Positions 7,755 through 14,423 of a stretch of 18,409 bases of DNA are shown here, piece by piece. Every line of letters starts with the position of its first letter. The stretch's first letter is position 1. A model generated the notes under the pieces. It worked only from the letters and a program-made list of their open reading frames with translations, did not search any database and was not told the DNA's origin. The translations under genes were made by a program, and so were the position numbers. This stretch comes from AG-12 sp035531535. GTDB lineage: Bacteria; Chloroflexota; Dormibacteria; Aeolococcales; Bog-877. The stretch spans positions 1-18,409 of the forward strand of contig DATKSV010000074.1 of the NCBI GenBank assembly GCA_035531535.1, given 5' to 3'.

Positions 7755-9259
7755 CCACCAAGACCCCTGGGGCCGATTCCAACCGCGGGGCGGCCTTCCA
7801 GAGGGACATGTCGCCCGCTGAGTTCCGACGCCACGGCTACGCGGCGGTCGACCTGGCTGCGGCCTATCTCGAGCAGGTCGCGAGCCTGCCACCTCTGGCG
7901 CAGGTCGAGCCGGGCGCGGTGGCCGCCGCGCTACCGGCTGAGCCTCCCCGGGCGGGGGAGGAGATGGAGGCGATCATGGCGGATGTCCAAAACCTCCTGA
8001 TCCCCGCCAGTACGCACTGGAATCACCCTCGCTTCTTCGCGTACTTCAACAGTTCGGCCGCCGGCGCCGGGATCCTGGGAGAGCTGCTCAGCGCCACTCT
8101 CAACGTCAACGCCATGCTCTGGCGCACCGGCCCCGCCGCGACCGAGCTGGAGTGGGTGGTGTGCCGGTGGCTGGCGCGGATGACCGGTCTCCCGGACAAC
8201 TTCGACGGGCACATCAACGACACCGCCTCCTCCTCGACCCTGGTGGCGCTGGCGGCGGCGCGGGAGGCCGTCGGGCTGGACGTGCGCGAGCTGGGCCTGG
8301 CTGGCCGGCCGGAGCTTCCGGCCCTGCGTGTCTACGCGTCCGACCAGGCGCACTCCTCGGTGGAGAAGGCCGTGGTCACTCTGGGGCTGGGCCGGACCGG
8401 GTTTCGGGCGGTCGCCTCCGACCAAGAATTCCGCATGGACCCGGGCGCCCTCGCGCATGCGATCGAGGACGACCTCCAAGCCGGCCACCGCCCCTGCGCG
8501 GTGGTGGCCACGGTGGGCACCACCGCCACCACCAGCATCGACCCGGTCGAGGAGATCGCGACCATCTGCGAACGATACGGACTTTGGCTGCACATCGATG
8601 CCGCCCACGGGGGCGCCCTGGCCATCCTGCCGGAGCGACGGGGAATCTTCGCCGGAGTGTCCCGGGCGCAGTCGGTGGTTATGAACCCTCATAAGTGGCT
8701 GTTCACGCCGCTCGACTGCTCGGTCCTGCTGACCACTCGACCGGAGGTGCTGCGGCGGGCGTTCTCCTTGGTCCCCGACTATCTGGCCACGCCCGAGGCC
8801 GACCGGGACCAGGGCTTCGGCGCCCGCAACCTGATGGACTTCGGGGTATCGCTGGGGCGACGGATGCGTGCGCTCAAGCTTTGGATGGTGCTCCGTTATT
8901 TCGGCCAGGAGGGACTGGAGAGGTTGATCCGAAGCCATCTCGAGATGGCCGGGTGGCTGCGGGATCAGTTGGAGACGACATCCGGCTGGGAGATGTGCGC
9001 TCCGATGCCAATGTCGACCCTCTGCTTTCGGCACCATCCAGAGCACCTCATCTCCGAGCCGGAGCTGGAAGCTCACAATCGGGACCTGATGGCCCGCGTG
9101 AATGCCGCCGGCGAGGTCTTCATCTCGCATGCGGTGCTCGCTGGCCACTTCGTCCTGCGCGCCACCATCGGCGGCCTGCGGACCGAGCCGCAGGATGTGG
9201 CCGTGCTCTGGGAGCAGCTCCAGGCGGCCGCCGGCGGGGCGGGGCGGGGCGGGAGCTGA
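7751..9259 (+). CDS. Group II PLP-dependent decarboxylase (aromatic-L-amino-acid decarboxylase family)
   Basis: This 502-residue soluble enzyme belongs to the fold-type I decarboxylases that act on aromatic amino acids or related substrates. It has the family N-terminus (EFRRHGYAAVDLAAAYLE), HPRFFAYF, LRVYASDQAHSSVEKA with the histidine that stacks on PLP, HIDAAHGG with the PLP-binding Asp, and the Schiff-base lysine K315 in MNPHKWLF. The C-terminal domain begins with LGRRMRALKLW (368-378). In animal DOPA decarboxylase a catalytic tyrosine (Y332) lies seven residues before LGRR; counting back from LGRR here gives L361 (NLMDFG). That tyrosine protonates the quinonoid, so substrate and reaction should be treated as open. 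The GTG at 7751 overlaps the stop of the MTHFR-like gene by 4 bases (GTGA), giving translational coupling. Glutamate or histidine decarboxylase is less likely from the motif wording. Confidence 0.87.
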   Translation: MTTKTPGADSNRGAAFQRDMSPAEFRRHGYAAVDLAAAYLEQVASLPPLAQVEPGAVAAALPAEPPRAGEEMEAIMADVQNLLIPASTHWNHPRFFAYFNSSAAGAGILGELLSATLNVNAMLWRTGPAATELEWVVCRWLARMTGLPDNFDGHINDTASSSTLVALAAAREAVGLDVRELGLAGRPELPALRVYASDQAHSSVEKAVVTLGLGRTGFRAVASDQEFRMDPGALAHAIEDDLQAGHRPCAVVATVGTTATTSIDPVEEIATICERYGLWLHIDAAHGGALAILPERRGIFAGVSRAQSVVMNPHKWLFTPLDCSVLLTTRPEVLRRAFSLVPDYLATPEADRDQGFGARNLMDFGVSLGRRMRALKLWMVLRYFGQEGLERLIRSHLEMAGWLRDQLETTSGWEMCAPMPMSTLCFRHHPEHLISEPELEAHNRDLMARVNAAGEVFISHAVLAGHFVLRATIGGLRTEPQDVAVLWEQLQAAAGGAGRGGS

Positions 9260-9334
9260 ACTGGGCGGCCATCGCGGGCGGGCCGGGACCGCACTCGCCG
9301 ACCCGATGGCGCCGACTCTAAGTTTGGTTTCAGG

Positions 9335-9928
9335 GTGCCGGAGTCGCCCTATGGGATGCTTCAGCCGATGGCATTGGTAGACTCGTCCGTCCGCCCCTCG
9401 GGGTTGGCCCAGGCAGCGGAGGCTGGCCAGGATTTGCCCACCCCGGTCCCTGCCTGGGTTGGCGCCAGCGCCGGGCACCGGACGAGGCTGCGCCCGGCCC
9501 TGGCGCGGGCGCGCTCGTCGCGGTGGCTCCGCTACCTGCTGACCTCGGGTCTCTCGACCGTGATCTCCGAGATCGCGCTGGTCGCCTTGTACGCCGCCGG
9601 AATCACCGGCGCCATGACCGCAGCGGTGCTGGCGACCATGGTGGGAACGATCCCGTCGTACCTCATAAGCCGCTACTGGATCTGGCCGGAGGCTGATCGT
9701 CGTGGAGTTGGCCGCCAGATGACGCTCTACTGGCTGACGACGGGGGCCAGCCTGGTGGTCTCCTCCCTGGTGACGGGAGCGGCCGCCGCCCACGCACCAG
9801 GGGGCCGGGCCCTCCACGTGGCGGTGGCCAGCATCGCCTACGTGGGCACCTATGTGATCCTCTGGGTCGCCAAGTACGTGGTTTACCAGAAGCTGGTCTT
9901 CGTGGCTCCGAGGCAACCAGCGGCCTGA
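9335..9928 (+). CDS. GtrA-family membrane protein
   Basis: This small four-helix membrane protein belongs to the GtrA family, whose members are thought to flip polyprenyl-phosphate-linked sugars or assist cell-wall glycosylation. The helices are near RYLLTSGLSTVISEIALVAL, AAVLATMVGTIPSYLISRYW, YWLTTGASLVVSSLVTG and VASIAYVGTYVILWVAKYVV. SYLISRYWIW matches the family's N[YF]L.NR.W.F motif. With the GTG at 9335 it has 197 residues, including about 65 hydrophilic residues before helix 1, which is longer than usual. Starts at ATG 9356 (preceded at some distance by GGAG) or ATG 9368 are equally possible. It follows the decarboxylase by 75 bp on the same strand. No glycosyltransferase partner lies next to it. 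Confidence 0.75.
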   Translation: MPESPYGMLQPMALVDSSVRPSGLAQAAEAGQDLPTPVPAWVGASAGHRTRLRPALARARSSRWLRYLLTSGLSTVISEIALVALYAAGITGAMTAAVLATMVGTIPSYLISRYWIWPEADRRGVGRQMTLYWLTTGASLVVSSLVTGAAAAHAPGGRALHVAVASIAYVGTYVILWVAKYVVYQKLVFVAPRQPAA

Positions 9929-9946
9929 TCGAGGTGTGCCGAGGAA

Positions 9947-9959
9947 CCTCCGCTGGAGG
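9947..9959. terminator. Small hairpin after the GtrA gene
   Basis: CCTCC, loop GCT, GGAGG forms a perfect 5-bp stem 19 nt after the gtrA-like stop, in the gap between two convergent genes. It is weak alone and may act together with the hairpin at 9981-9994. Confidence 0.25.
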
Positions 9960-9980
9960 CCGCCCGGTGCCGTCCTCCGC

Positions 9981-9994
9981 CGCCCTCGCGGGCG
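9981..9994. terminator. Possible bidirectional terminator between GtrA and accA
   Basis: CGCCC, loop TCGC, GGGCG forms a 5-bp GC stem followed on the plus strand by the pyrimidine-rich ATTCTCACTCT. It lies in the 117-bp convergent gap, 53 nt after the gtrA-like stop and 51 nt after the accA stop. Confidence 0.35.
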
Positions 9995-10045
9995 ATTCTC
10001 ACTCTGGGGAGCGGGGCGGTGACCAGGGCCGGGAAGGGCTGCGGT

Positions 10046-10882
10046 TCAGGCCTCGAAGAGGCCGTCCAGCCGGCGGTACCTCTCGCGCCTTCGGGCGGGG
10101 TCGAAACCCCGCTCGGTGATGACCCTCAGCCGCTCCTCCAGGCGGGGCCGCAGCAACGCGGCGGTAGCATCCCAGTCGGTGTGGGCGCCGCCCGGTGGCT
10201 CTGGCACGATCTCGTCGGCGATGCCCCACTCCAGCAGATTGGCGGCCTCCAGGCGCAGCGCCGCTGCGGCGTGCTGCTTCTGACCGGCGTCCCGGAAGAG
10301 GATCGCGGCGGCGGCCTCCGGCGAGGCCACGGAGAGGAAGGCATGCTCCAAGACCAGCACGGCGTCTGCCAGCAGGGTCGCCAGGGCTCCCCCGCTACCG
10401 CCCTCGCCGATCACCACCGCCAGGTAGGGGGTGGGCAGGGCCAGCTGGGCCTCCAGCGTCTGGGCGATGGCCCAAGCCTGGCCGCGTTCCTCGGCGGCCA
10501 CGCCGGGATATGCGCCCGGGGTGTCGATGAAGCTGACCACCGGCAGCTGCAGCCGACCCGCCAGGGCGAAGAGCCGCTGCGCTTTGCGATAGCCTTCTGG
10601 ATGAGCCATGCCGAAGTTGCGCCGGCCGCGCTCCTCGAGAGTCCGCCCCTTCTGGTTCGCGACCACCGCCAGGCGCCTGCCGCCCAGCCGGGCCAACCCG
10701 ATGACCACGGCCGCATCGTCGCCGCCCTGGCGGTCGCCGTGCAGCTCGATGAAGTCGTCCAGGCAGCGCGCGATCAGGTCCAGCGAATAGGGCCGGTCGG
10801 GATGCCGGGAAACCTCGACGTGAGCCCAGGCGGCGGCGGCGTCATCGGGCGGCGCGAGCTCCTCGGACTCACCGAGGGTCAT
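10046..10882 (-). CDS. accA: Acetyl-CoA carboxylase carboxyltransferase subunit alpha
   Basis: This 278-residue cytosolic protein is the alpha half of the carboxyltransferase. It transfers CO2 from carboxybiotin on BCCP to acetyl-CoA, giving malonyl-CoA for fatty-acid synthesis. Diagnostic segments are VSRHPDRPYSLDLI, DFIELHGDR, NQKGRTLEERGRRNFGM, HPEGYRKAQRL, SFIDTPGAYPG..AEERGQ and VIGEGGSGGALA, whose glycines form an oxyanion loop. It is about 40 residues shorter than E. coli AccA, mostly because the N-terminal helical region is missing. Its ATG overlaps the accD stop by 4 bases (ATGA), giving coupled, equimolar synthesis of the alpha2beta2 complex. Biotin carboxylase and BCCP genes are not in this window. 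The neighbouring fabH-fabF unit supports the fatty-acid role. Confidence 0.93.
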   Translation of the reverse strand: MTLGESEELAPPDDAAAAWAHVEVSRHPDRPYSLDLIARCLDDFIELHGDRQGGDDAAVVIGLARLGGRRLAVVANQKGRTLEERGRRNFGMAHPEGYRKAQRLFALAGRLQLPVVSFIDTPGAYPGVAAEERGQAWAIAQTLEAQLALPTPYLAVVIGEGGSGGALATLLADAVLVLEHAFLSVASPEAAAAILFRDAGQKQHAAAALRLEAANLLEWGIADEIVPEPPGGAHTDWDATAALLRPRLEERLRVITERGFDPARRRERYRRLDGLFEA

Positions 10883-11730
10883 GCCAGAGCCTGGCTGTGC
10901 TCCCCTGACGGCCCTGCCAGGACCGCCAAAAGCTGAGCCAGGACCGCCTTTAGCTCGCGTCGGTCGACCACCCGGTCGATCAGCCCCCGAGCGTGGTGGA
11001 ACTCGCTGGTCTGGAAGCCCGCCGGAAGCTGTTCATAGGTCGCCTGGGTGATCACCCGGGCCCCGGTGAATCCGATCATCGCCTTGGGCTCGGCCAGGAT
11101 CACATCGCCCAGGGCGGCAAAACTGGCGATGCTGCCTCCCATGGTGGGATCCACCAGGATGGATATGAAGGGCAGGTGCGCCTCCGCCAGCCGGTGCAGG
11201 GCAGCCACGCTCTTGGCCATCTGCATTAGGGAGAAGACTCCCTCCTGCATCCTGGCGCCGCCCGAGGACGTCACGCAGACGAAGGGCAGTCCGGCATCGG
11301 CGCTGTGCTCGATGGCGCGGGCCAAGCGCTCGCCCACCGCGGTCGACAGGCTGCCACCCATGAATCCGAAGTCAAAGGCGGCAAGACCGACCTGATGGCC
11401 GTGGAGGGCGGCCTGGCCGGTCAGAATCGCGTCCGGAAGCTGCTGCCGGACGCGGGCCTCGTCAAGACGGTCGACATAGGCCCTGGTGTCGAAGAACTCC
11501 AGCCGGTCGGTGCCGGCAAGGGCGGCGTCCCACTCCTGGAACGTGCCCCGGTCGGCCAGCTGGCGCACTCGCTCGTGGGCGCCGATGCGGGCGTGATGCG
11601 AGCAACCGGGACAGACATAGAGATTGCCGGCCACCTGGGCCAGCGGGTAGGTGACCTTACACGCAGCACAGGTGAAAGCCCCGGCATCCGGGGCGGCCTG
11701 CGAACGGGCGTAGGTGGCACTTATCGACAT
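10879..11730 (-). CDS. accD: Acetyl-CoA carboxylase carboxyltransferase subunit beta
   Basis: This 283-residue beta half of the carboxyltransferase pairs with AccA encoded just downstream. Near the N-terminus is a four-cysteine zinc finger (C21, C24, C40, C43), spaced as in E. coli AccD. The crotonase-like core follows, with YVDRLDEARVRQQLPDAILTG, GFMGGSLSTAVGERL.RAIE, the CoA-side loop VTSSGGARMQEG, and LVDPTMGGSIASFAALGDVI followed by IGFTGARVI. The separate zinc-finger AccD plus AccA layout is the E. coli/Firmicutes-type enzyme, not the biotin-fused acyl-CoA carboxylase usual in actinobacteria. The start is supported by GGGAGGA 5 nt upstream. It is the first gene of accD-accA and is transcribed divergently from fabH, sharing a 175-bp intergenic region with a symmetric repeat. 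Confidence 0.94.
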   Translation of the reverse strand: MSISATYARSQAAPDAGAFTCAACKVTYPLAQVAGNLYVCPGCSHHARIGAHERVRQLADRGTFQEWDAALAGTDRLEFFDTRAYVDRLDEARVRQQLPDAILTGQAALHGHQVGLAAFDFGFMGGSLSTAVGERLARAIEHSADAGLPFVCVTSSGGARMQEGVFSLMQMAKSVAALHRLAEAHLPFISILVDPTMGGSIASFAALGDVILAEPKAMIGFTGARVITQATYEQLPAGFQTSEFHHARGLIDRVVDRRELKAVLAQLLAVLAGPSGEHSQALA

Positions 11731-11735
11731 CCACG

Positions 11736-11744
11736 TCCTCCCTT
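11736..11744 (-). promoter_or_regulatory. Strong Shine-Dalgarno for accD
   Basis: On the minus strand AAGGGAGGA is followed after 5 nt by the accD ATG. It fixes the start and implies a leader of appreciable length, since the nearest promoter-like motif is about 100 bp further upstream. Confidence 0.75.
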
Positions 11745-11836
11745 CTCGAGCATTCCGCTCTGGCGCATCTCCGGTGCCCTCAAGTGGTCGCGCCTGGGCG
11801 CCCTACCGACGCAAGCAGAGTCCCGCATCGCCGGAA

Positions 11837-11877
11837 AGGTTACGCCCTGGGCCAAATCCGGGCCGAGCCCGTAACCT
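11837..11877. promoter_or_regulatory. Symmetric inverted repeat in the accD/fabH divergent promoter region
   Basis: AGGTTACG (11837-11844) and CGTAACCT (11870-11877) are perfect 8-bp inverted arms separated by 25 bp, centre to centre 33 bp, about three helical turns. Read outward in either direction each arm is CGTAACCT, containing TAACCT, a fit to TAnnnT -10 elements. The plus arm would start transcription near 11884, leaving a short leader with GGAG before the fabH ATG at 11906. It could be a pair of matching -10 elements, a two-site operator, or both. No good -35 boxes are seen. Confidence 0.45.
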
Positions 11878-11905
11878 AGGAGGCACTTTGAGCCTTGGAG
11901 ACCCG

Positions 11906-13063
11906 ATGGGATCAGTGTGGAGGGCGCAGCCCGGCGATGCCGGGACGGGTGCGGCCATCCCGGGCTGCCGGGTGATGGCGGTCGGCAGCGCCCTGCCCCA
12001 AGTCGTGGTGTCCAATGCCGCGGTCGAGCACTTTTTGGATACCTCCGATGAATGGATCTCCAGCCGGACCGGGATCCGGGAGCGGCGGGTCGCCAGCCCT
12101 GAGGAGACCCTCTTGCAGCTGGCGGCCCGGGCCGCTCGAGCCGCGCTCACCGCCGCCGGTGTGGAGGCTTCCGAGGTCGACACTGTGATCTGCTCCAGCA
12201 GCTCCCCGGATGAGACCTTCCCCTCCCTCGCGTGTCGCCTCCAGGCGGACCTGGGCTGCCCCCATGGTCCGGCGTTCGATGTCCAGGCCGCTTGCTCCGG
12301 AGCGATCTACGGGTTGGCTCTGGCCCAGGCACTGATCCATACCGGGCTGAGCCGGCGAGTGCTGGTGGTTGCGGCCGAGATCTTCAGCCGCCTGGTCGAC
12401 TGGTCGGATCGGTCCACGGCCGTCCTCTTCGGGGATGGCGCCGGAGCTTTCCTGGTCGGCGGACCGGAGGTGAGCGGCAGTGAGCTGGTCGCCATCGACC
12501 TGGGCGCCGACGGCCGAGGCGCTTTGGCCTTGGGGACCTTGCCGTTCCGGGCCAGTCCCCAACCCCCGGGAATGCCCGAGTACACCGCCTCGCCGCGGGC
12601 GCTGGGGCGAGTGGTGACCATGAACGGACGTGAAGTGTTCCGGTTCAGCACCAAGATCCTGGAGCAGGTCGTGGTCCGCTTGGCGGAGGCCGTGGGCACC
12701 AGTCCGGACCAGATCACCATGGTCGTCCCGCATCAGGCGAATTCCCGGATTCTGGCGACCGCCGCCGGGCGCCTGGAGCTGCCGCTGGATCGCTTCGCCG
12801 GGAATCTGGAGCGGCTGGGCAACACCTCCTCGGCCTCGGTCCCCCTGGCTCTGGCCGAGGCGGCTGACCAGGGCCGCTGCCAAACCGGGGATCTGATCTG
12901 TCTGGTAGCCTTCGGCGCTGGACTCACCTGGGGCGGGATGCTGCTCCGCTGGGGGTCGACGGCGATCGGGATCGATGATCCCGCGGGTGCCGGTTCGCGT
13001 TCGGCAAAGCATCTGGGCTCGGCCTTGAACGAGGCAGGCACCGGGGAGGAGGAGCGGGGTTGA
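11906..13063 (+). CDS. fabH: Beta-ketoacyl-ACP synthase III
   Basis: This 385-residue thiolase-fold condensing enzyme starts fatty-acid chains by joining an acyl-CoA primer to malonyl-ACP. The catalytic triad is visible: C130 in QAACSG, H276 in VPHQAN and N306 in RLGNTSSAS. The N-terminal DEWISSRTGIRERR and FGDGAGAFLV are also typical. It is longer than most FabH (310-335) through an N-terminal lead of about 20 residues and a C-terminal tail of about 40 after GGMLLRWG. I chose the ATG at 11906 because TTGGAG lies 5 nt upstream. A TTG at 11888 preceded by AGGAGG is the main alternative and would add six residues. Its stop overlaps the fabF TTG start by 4 bases. Straight-chain or branched primer preference cannot be read from this. 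Confidence 0.92.
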   Translation: MGSVWRAQPGDAGTGAAIPGCRVMAVGSALPQVVVSNAAVEHFLDTSDEWISSRTGIRERRVASPEETLLQLAARAARAALTAAGVEASEVDTVICSSSSPDETFPSLACRLQADLGCPHGPAFDVQAACSGAIYGLALAQALIHTGLSRRVLVVAAEIFSRLVDWSDRSTAVLFGDGAGAFLVGGPEVSGSELVAIDLGADGRGALALGTLPFRASPQPPGMPEYTASPRALGRVVTMNGREVFRFSTKILEQVVVRLAEAVGTSPDQITMVVPHQANSRILATAAGRLELPLDRFAGNLERLGNTSSASVPLALAEAADQGRCQTGDLICLVAFGAGLTWGGMLLRWGSTAIGIDDPAGAGSRSAKHLGSALNEAGTGEEERG

Positions 13064-14322
13064 GCGGTTCAGACGAGGGGCGGTCGCGCCGAGTGGTCAT
13101 CACCGGGATGGGCGCCGTGACCCCGGTTGGAGTTGGGGTGCGGGCCAGCTGGGAGGCGCTGTGCGCCGGCCGTAACGGGATTGCCCGGATCACATCCTTC
13201 GATCCCTCCCCCTTCGGCTCGCAGATGGCCGGTGAGGTCCTCGACTTTGAACCCACCGACTTCATCGACCGCAAACAGGTGAGTCGAACCGCTCGCTTCA
13301 CCCAGTTCGCGCTGGCGGCCACCAGCGAGGCCATGGGGCAGTCAGGCCTGGTGGTCGACGACTCCAACCGTGACGAGGTGGGGGTGATCGTTGGCTCCGG
13401 TATCGGTGGTCTCAAGGTCATGGAGGAGGCCACCCTGACCCTGGCCGAGAAGGGGCCCCGGCGTCTCAGCCCCTTCACGGTTCCGATGATCATGGTGGAT
13501 ATCGCCGCGGGGGAGATCGCCATGCGCTTCGGCGCCAGCGGGCCAAACTTCGGCCTGGTCTCGGCCTGTGCCAGCGGTGCCCACGCCATCGGCGAGGCTG
13601 CGGAAATCATCCGCCGAGGTGACGCCGTCGCCTGCATCGCTGGGGGCAGCGAGGCGACCATCACCCCCCTGGCGGTGGGCGCCTTCAGCTCGATGCGAGC
13701 GCTCTCCCAGCGCAACCATGATCCAGAGCACGCCAGCCGGCCCTTCGATGCCGGCCGAGACGGCTTCGTGGTGGCTGAGGCATGCGGGATTCTGGTGCTG
13801 GAGGAGTATCAACGAGCCCTTCGGCGGGGGGCTCCCATCCTGGCCGAGGTGGCCGGCTACGGCGCCAGCGCCGACGCCTATCACCTGACCGCGCCGGAGC
13901 CGACGGGGCGGGGCGCCCGCCGCGCGATGCAAAGGGCGCTGGAGAAGGCCGGGGCCACCGCGGCGGATGTTGACTACATCAACGCCCACGGCACCTCAAC
14001 TCCCCTCAACGATGCTGCTGAGACCGCCGCCATCAAGGGTGTGCTGGGAGAGCGGGCGCTGCGGATCCCGGTCTCCTCCACCAAGTCGATGACGGGGCAC
14101 AGCCTGGGAGCGGCGGGAGCCATCGAATCGGTCTTCTCGGTGATGGCGATCGTGGACGGCCGGGTGCCTCCGACCATCAACTACGAGACGCCGGATCCCG
14201 AGTGCGATCTCGACTACGTCACCGAGGGATCGCGGCTGGTGCACCCGCGGCTGGTGCTCAACAACTCCTTCGGGTTCGGCGGCCACAACGCCTGTCTGGC
14301 ATTCCGCCAGCTGTCGGACTGA
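13060..14322 (+). CDS. fabF: Beta-ketoacyl-ACP synthase II
   Basis: This 420-residue elongating condensing enzyme adds malonyl-ACP units to acyl-ACP. It has the KAS I/II Cys-His-His set: C170 in VSACASGAH, H310 in NAHGTSTPLND and H347 in MTGHSLGAAG, with K342 in the SSTKS segment and the C-terminal SFGFGGHN loop. RRVVITGMGAVTPVG marks the usual N-terminus. Length is normal for FabF. The TTG start at 13060 overlaps the fabH stop (TTGA) and is preceded by GGAGGAGGAG, so translation is coupled. No acpP, fabD or fabG lies between fabH and fabF, unlike the common fab cluster. A small GC hairpin follows the stop. Confidence 0.94.
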   Translation: MSGSDEGRSRRVVITGMGAVTPVGVGVRASWEALCAGRNGIARITSFDPSPFGSQMAGEVLDFEPTDFIDRKQVSRTARFTQFALAATSEAMGQSGLVVDDSNRDEVGVIVGSGIGGLKVMEEATLTLAEKGPRRLSPFTVPMIMVDIAAGEIAMRFGASGPNFGLVSACASGAHAIGEAAEIIRRGDAVACIAGGSEATITPLAVGAFSSMRALSQRNHDPEHASRPFDAGRDGFVVAEACGILVLEEYQRALRRGAPILAEVAGYGASADAYHLTAPEPTGRGARRAMQRALEKAGATAADVDYINAHGTSTPLNDAAETAAIKGVLGERALRIPVSSTKSMTGHSLGAAGAIESVFSVMAIVDGRVPPTINYETPDPECDLDYVTEGSRLVHPRLVLNNSFGFGGHNACLAFRQLSD

Positions 14323-14334
14323 GCCCAGCCTGGC

Positions 14335-14349
14335 GGCGGCTTGGCCGCC
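14335..14349 (+). terminator. Weak hairpin after fabF
   Basis: GGCGGC, loop TTG, GCCGCC forms a 6-bp stem 12 nt after the fabF stop. No T-run follows, but the next 14 bases lead into the Pho-box repeats, so it would be a sensible place to end the fab transcript. Confidence 0.35.
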
Positions 14350-14362
14350 CCGACGGGGAGGC

Positions 14363-14406
14363 CTTAACCGCCCCATAGCTTTTGCATAACCGCCTCTTAG
14401 TAAGGC
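14363..14406 (+). promoter_or_regulatory. Candidate Pho box: four 11-bp direct repeats upstream of pstB
   Basis: Four consecutive 11-bp units each begin C[AT]TA: CTTAACCGCCC, CATAGCTTTTG, CATAACCGCCT, CTTAGTAAGGC. Units 1 and 3 share TAACCGCC exactly, 22 bp apart. PhoB/PhoP regulators bind head-to-tail 11-bp units, and the actinobacterial half-site GTTCACC resembles CTTAACC at 5 of 7 positions. Units 3-4 cover the place where a -35 box would lie for the -10 at 14412, as in activator-dependent pho promoters. Phosphate-starvation control of the pst operon is inferred. Confidence 0.6.
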
Positions 14407-14411
14407 GCCCA

Positions 14412-14417
14412 TATGCT
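14412..14417 (+). promoter_or_regulatory. -10 element for pstB, predicting a leaderless transcript
   Basis: TATGCT fits TAnnnT. A start about 7 nt downstream falls on the A of the ATG at 14424, and no ribosome site precedes that ATG. The hexamer lies between two copies of GGCGCC (14404-14409 and 14418-14423). Confidence 0.45.
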
Positions 14418-14423
14418 GGCGCC

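Noticed and set aside
7931..9916. Long minus-strand open frame of about 660 codons opposite the decarboxylase and GtrA genes
   Set aside because: It is the antisense shadow of two well-supported plus-strand genes. Its translation is rich in His/Gly/Arg/Pro with no family motif, typical of GC-rich complementary frames.
11912..13012. Minus-strand open frame of about 366 codons opposite fabH
   Set aside because: It is a shadow of fabH with low-complexity Gly/Asp/His/Arg composition, no ribosome site and no recognisable domain.
14404..14423. GGCGCC-8 nt-GGCGCC as an RNA hairpin controlling pstB
   Set aside because: If transcription starts at or next to the ATG, as the -10 box suggests, this stem is not in the RNA. 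GGCGCC is itself a palindrome common in GC-rich DNA.
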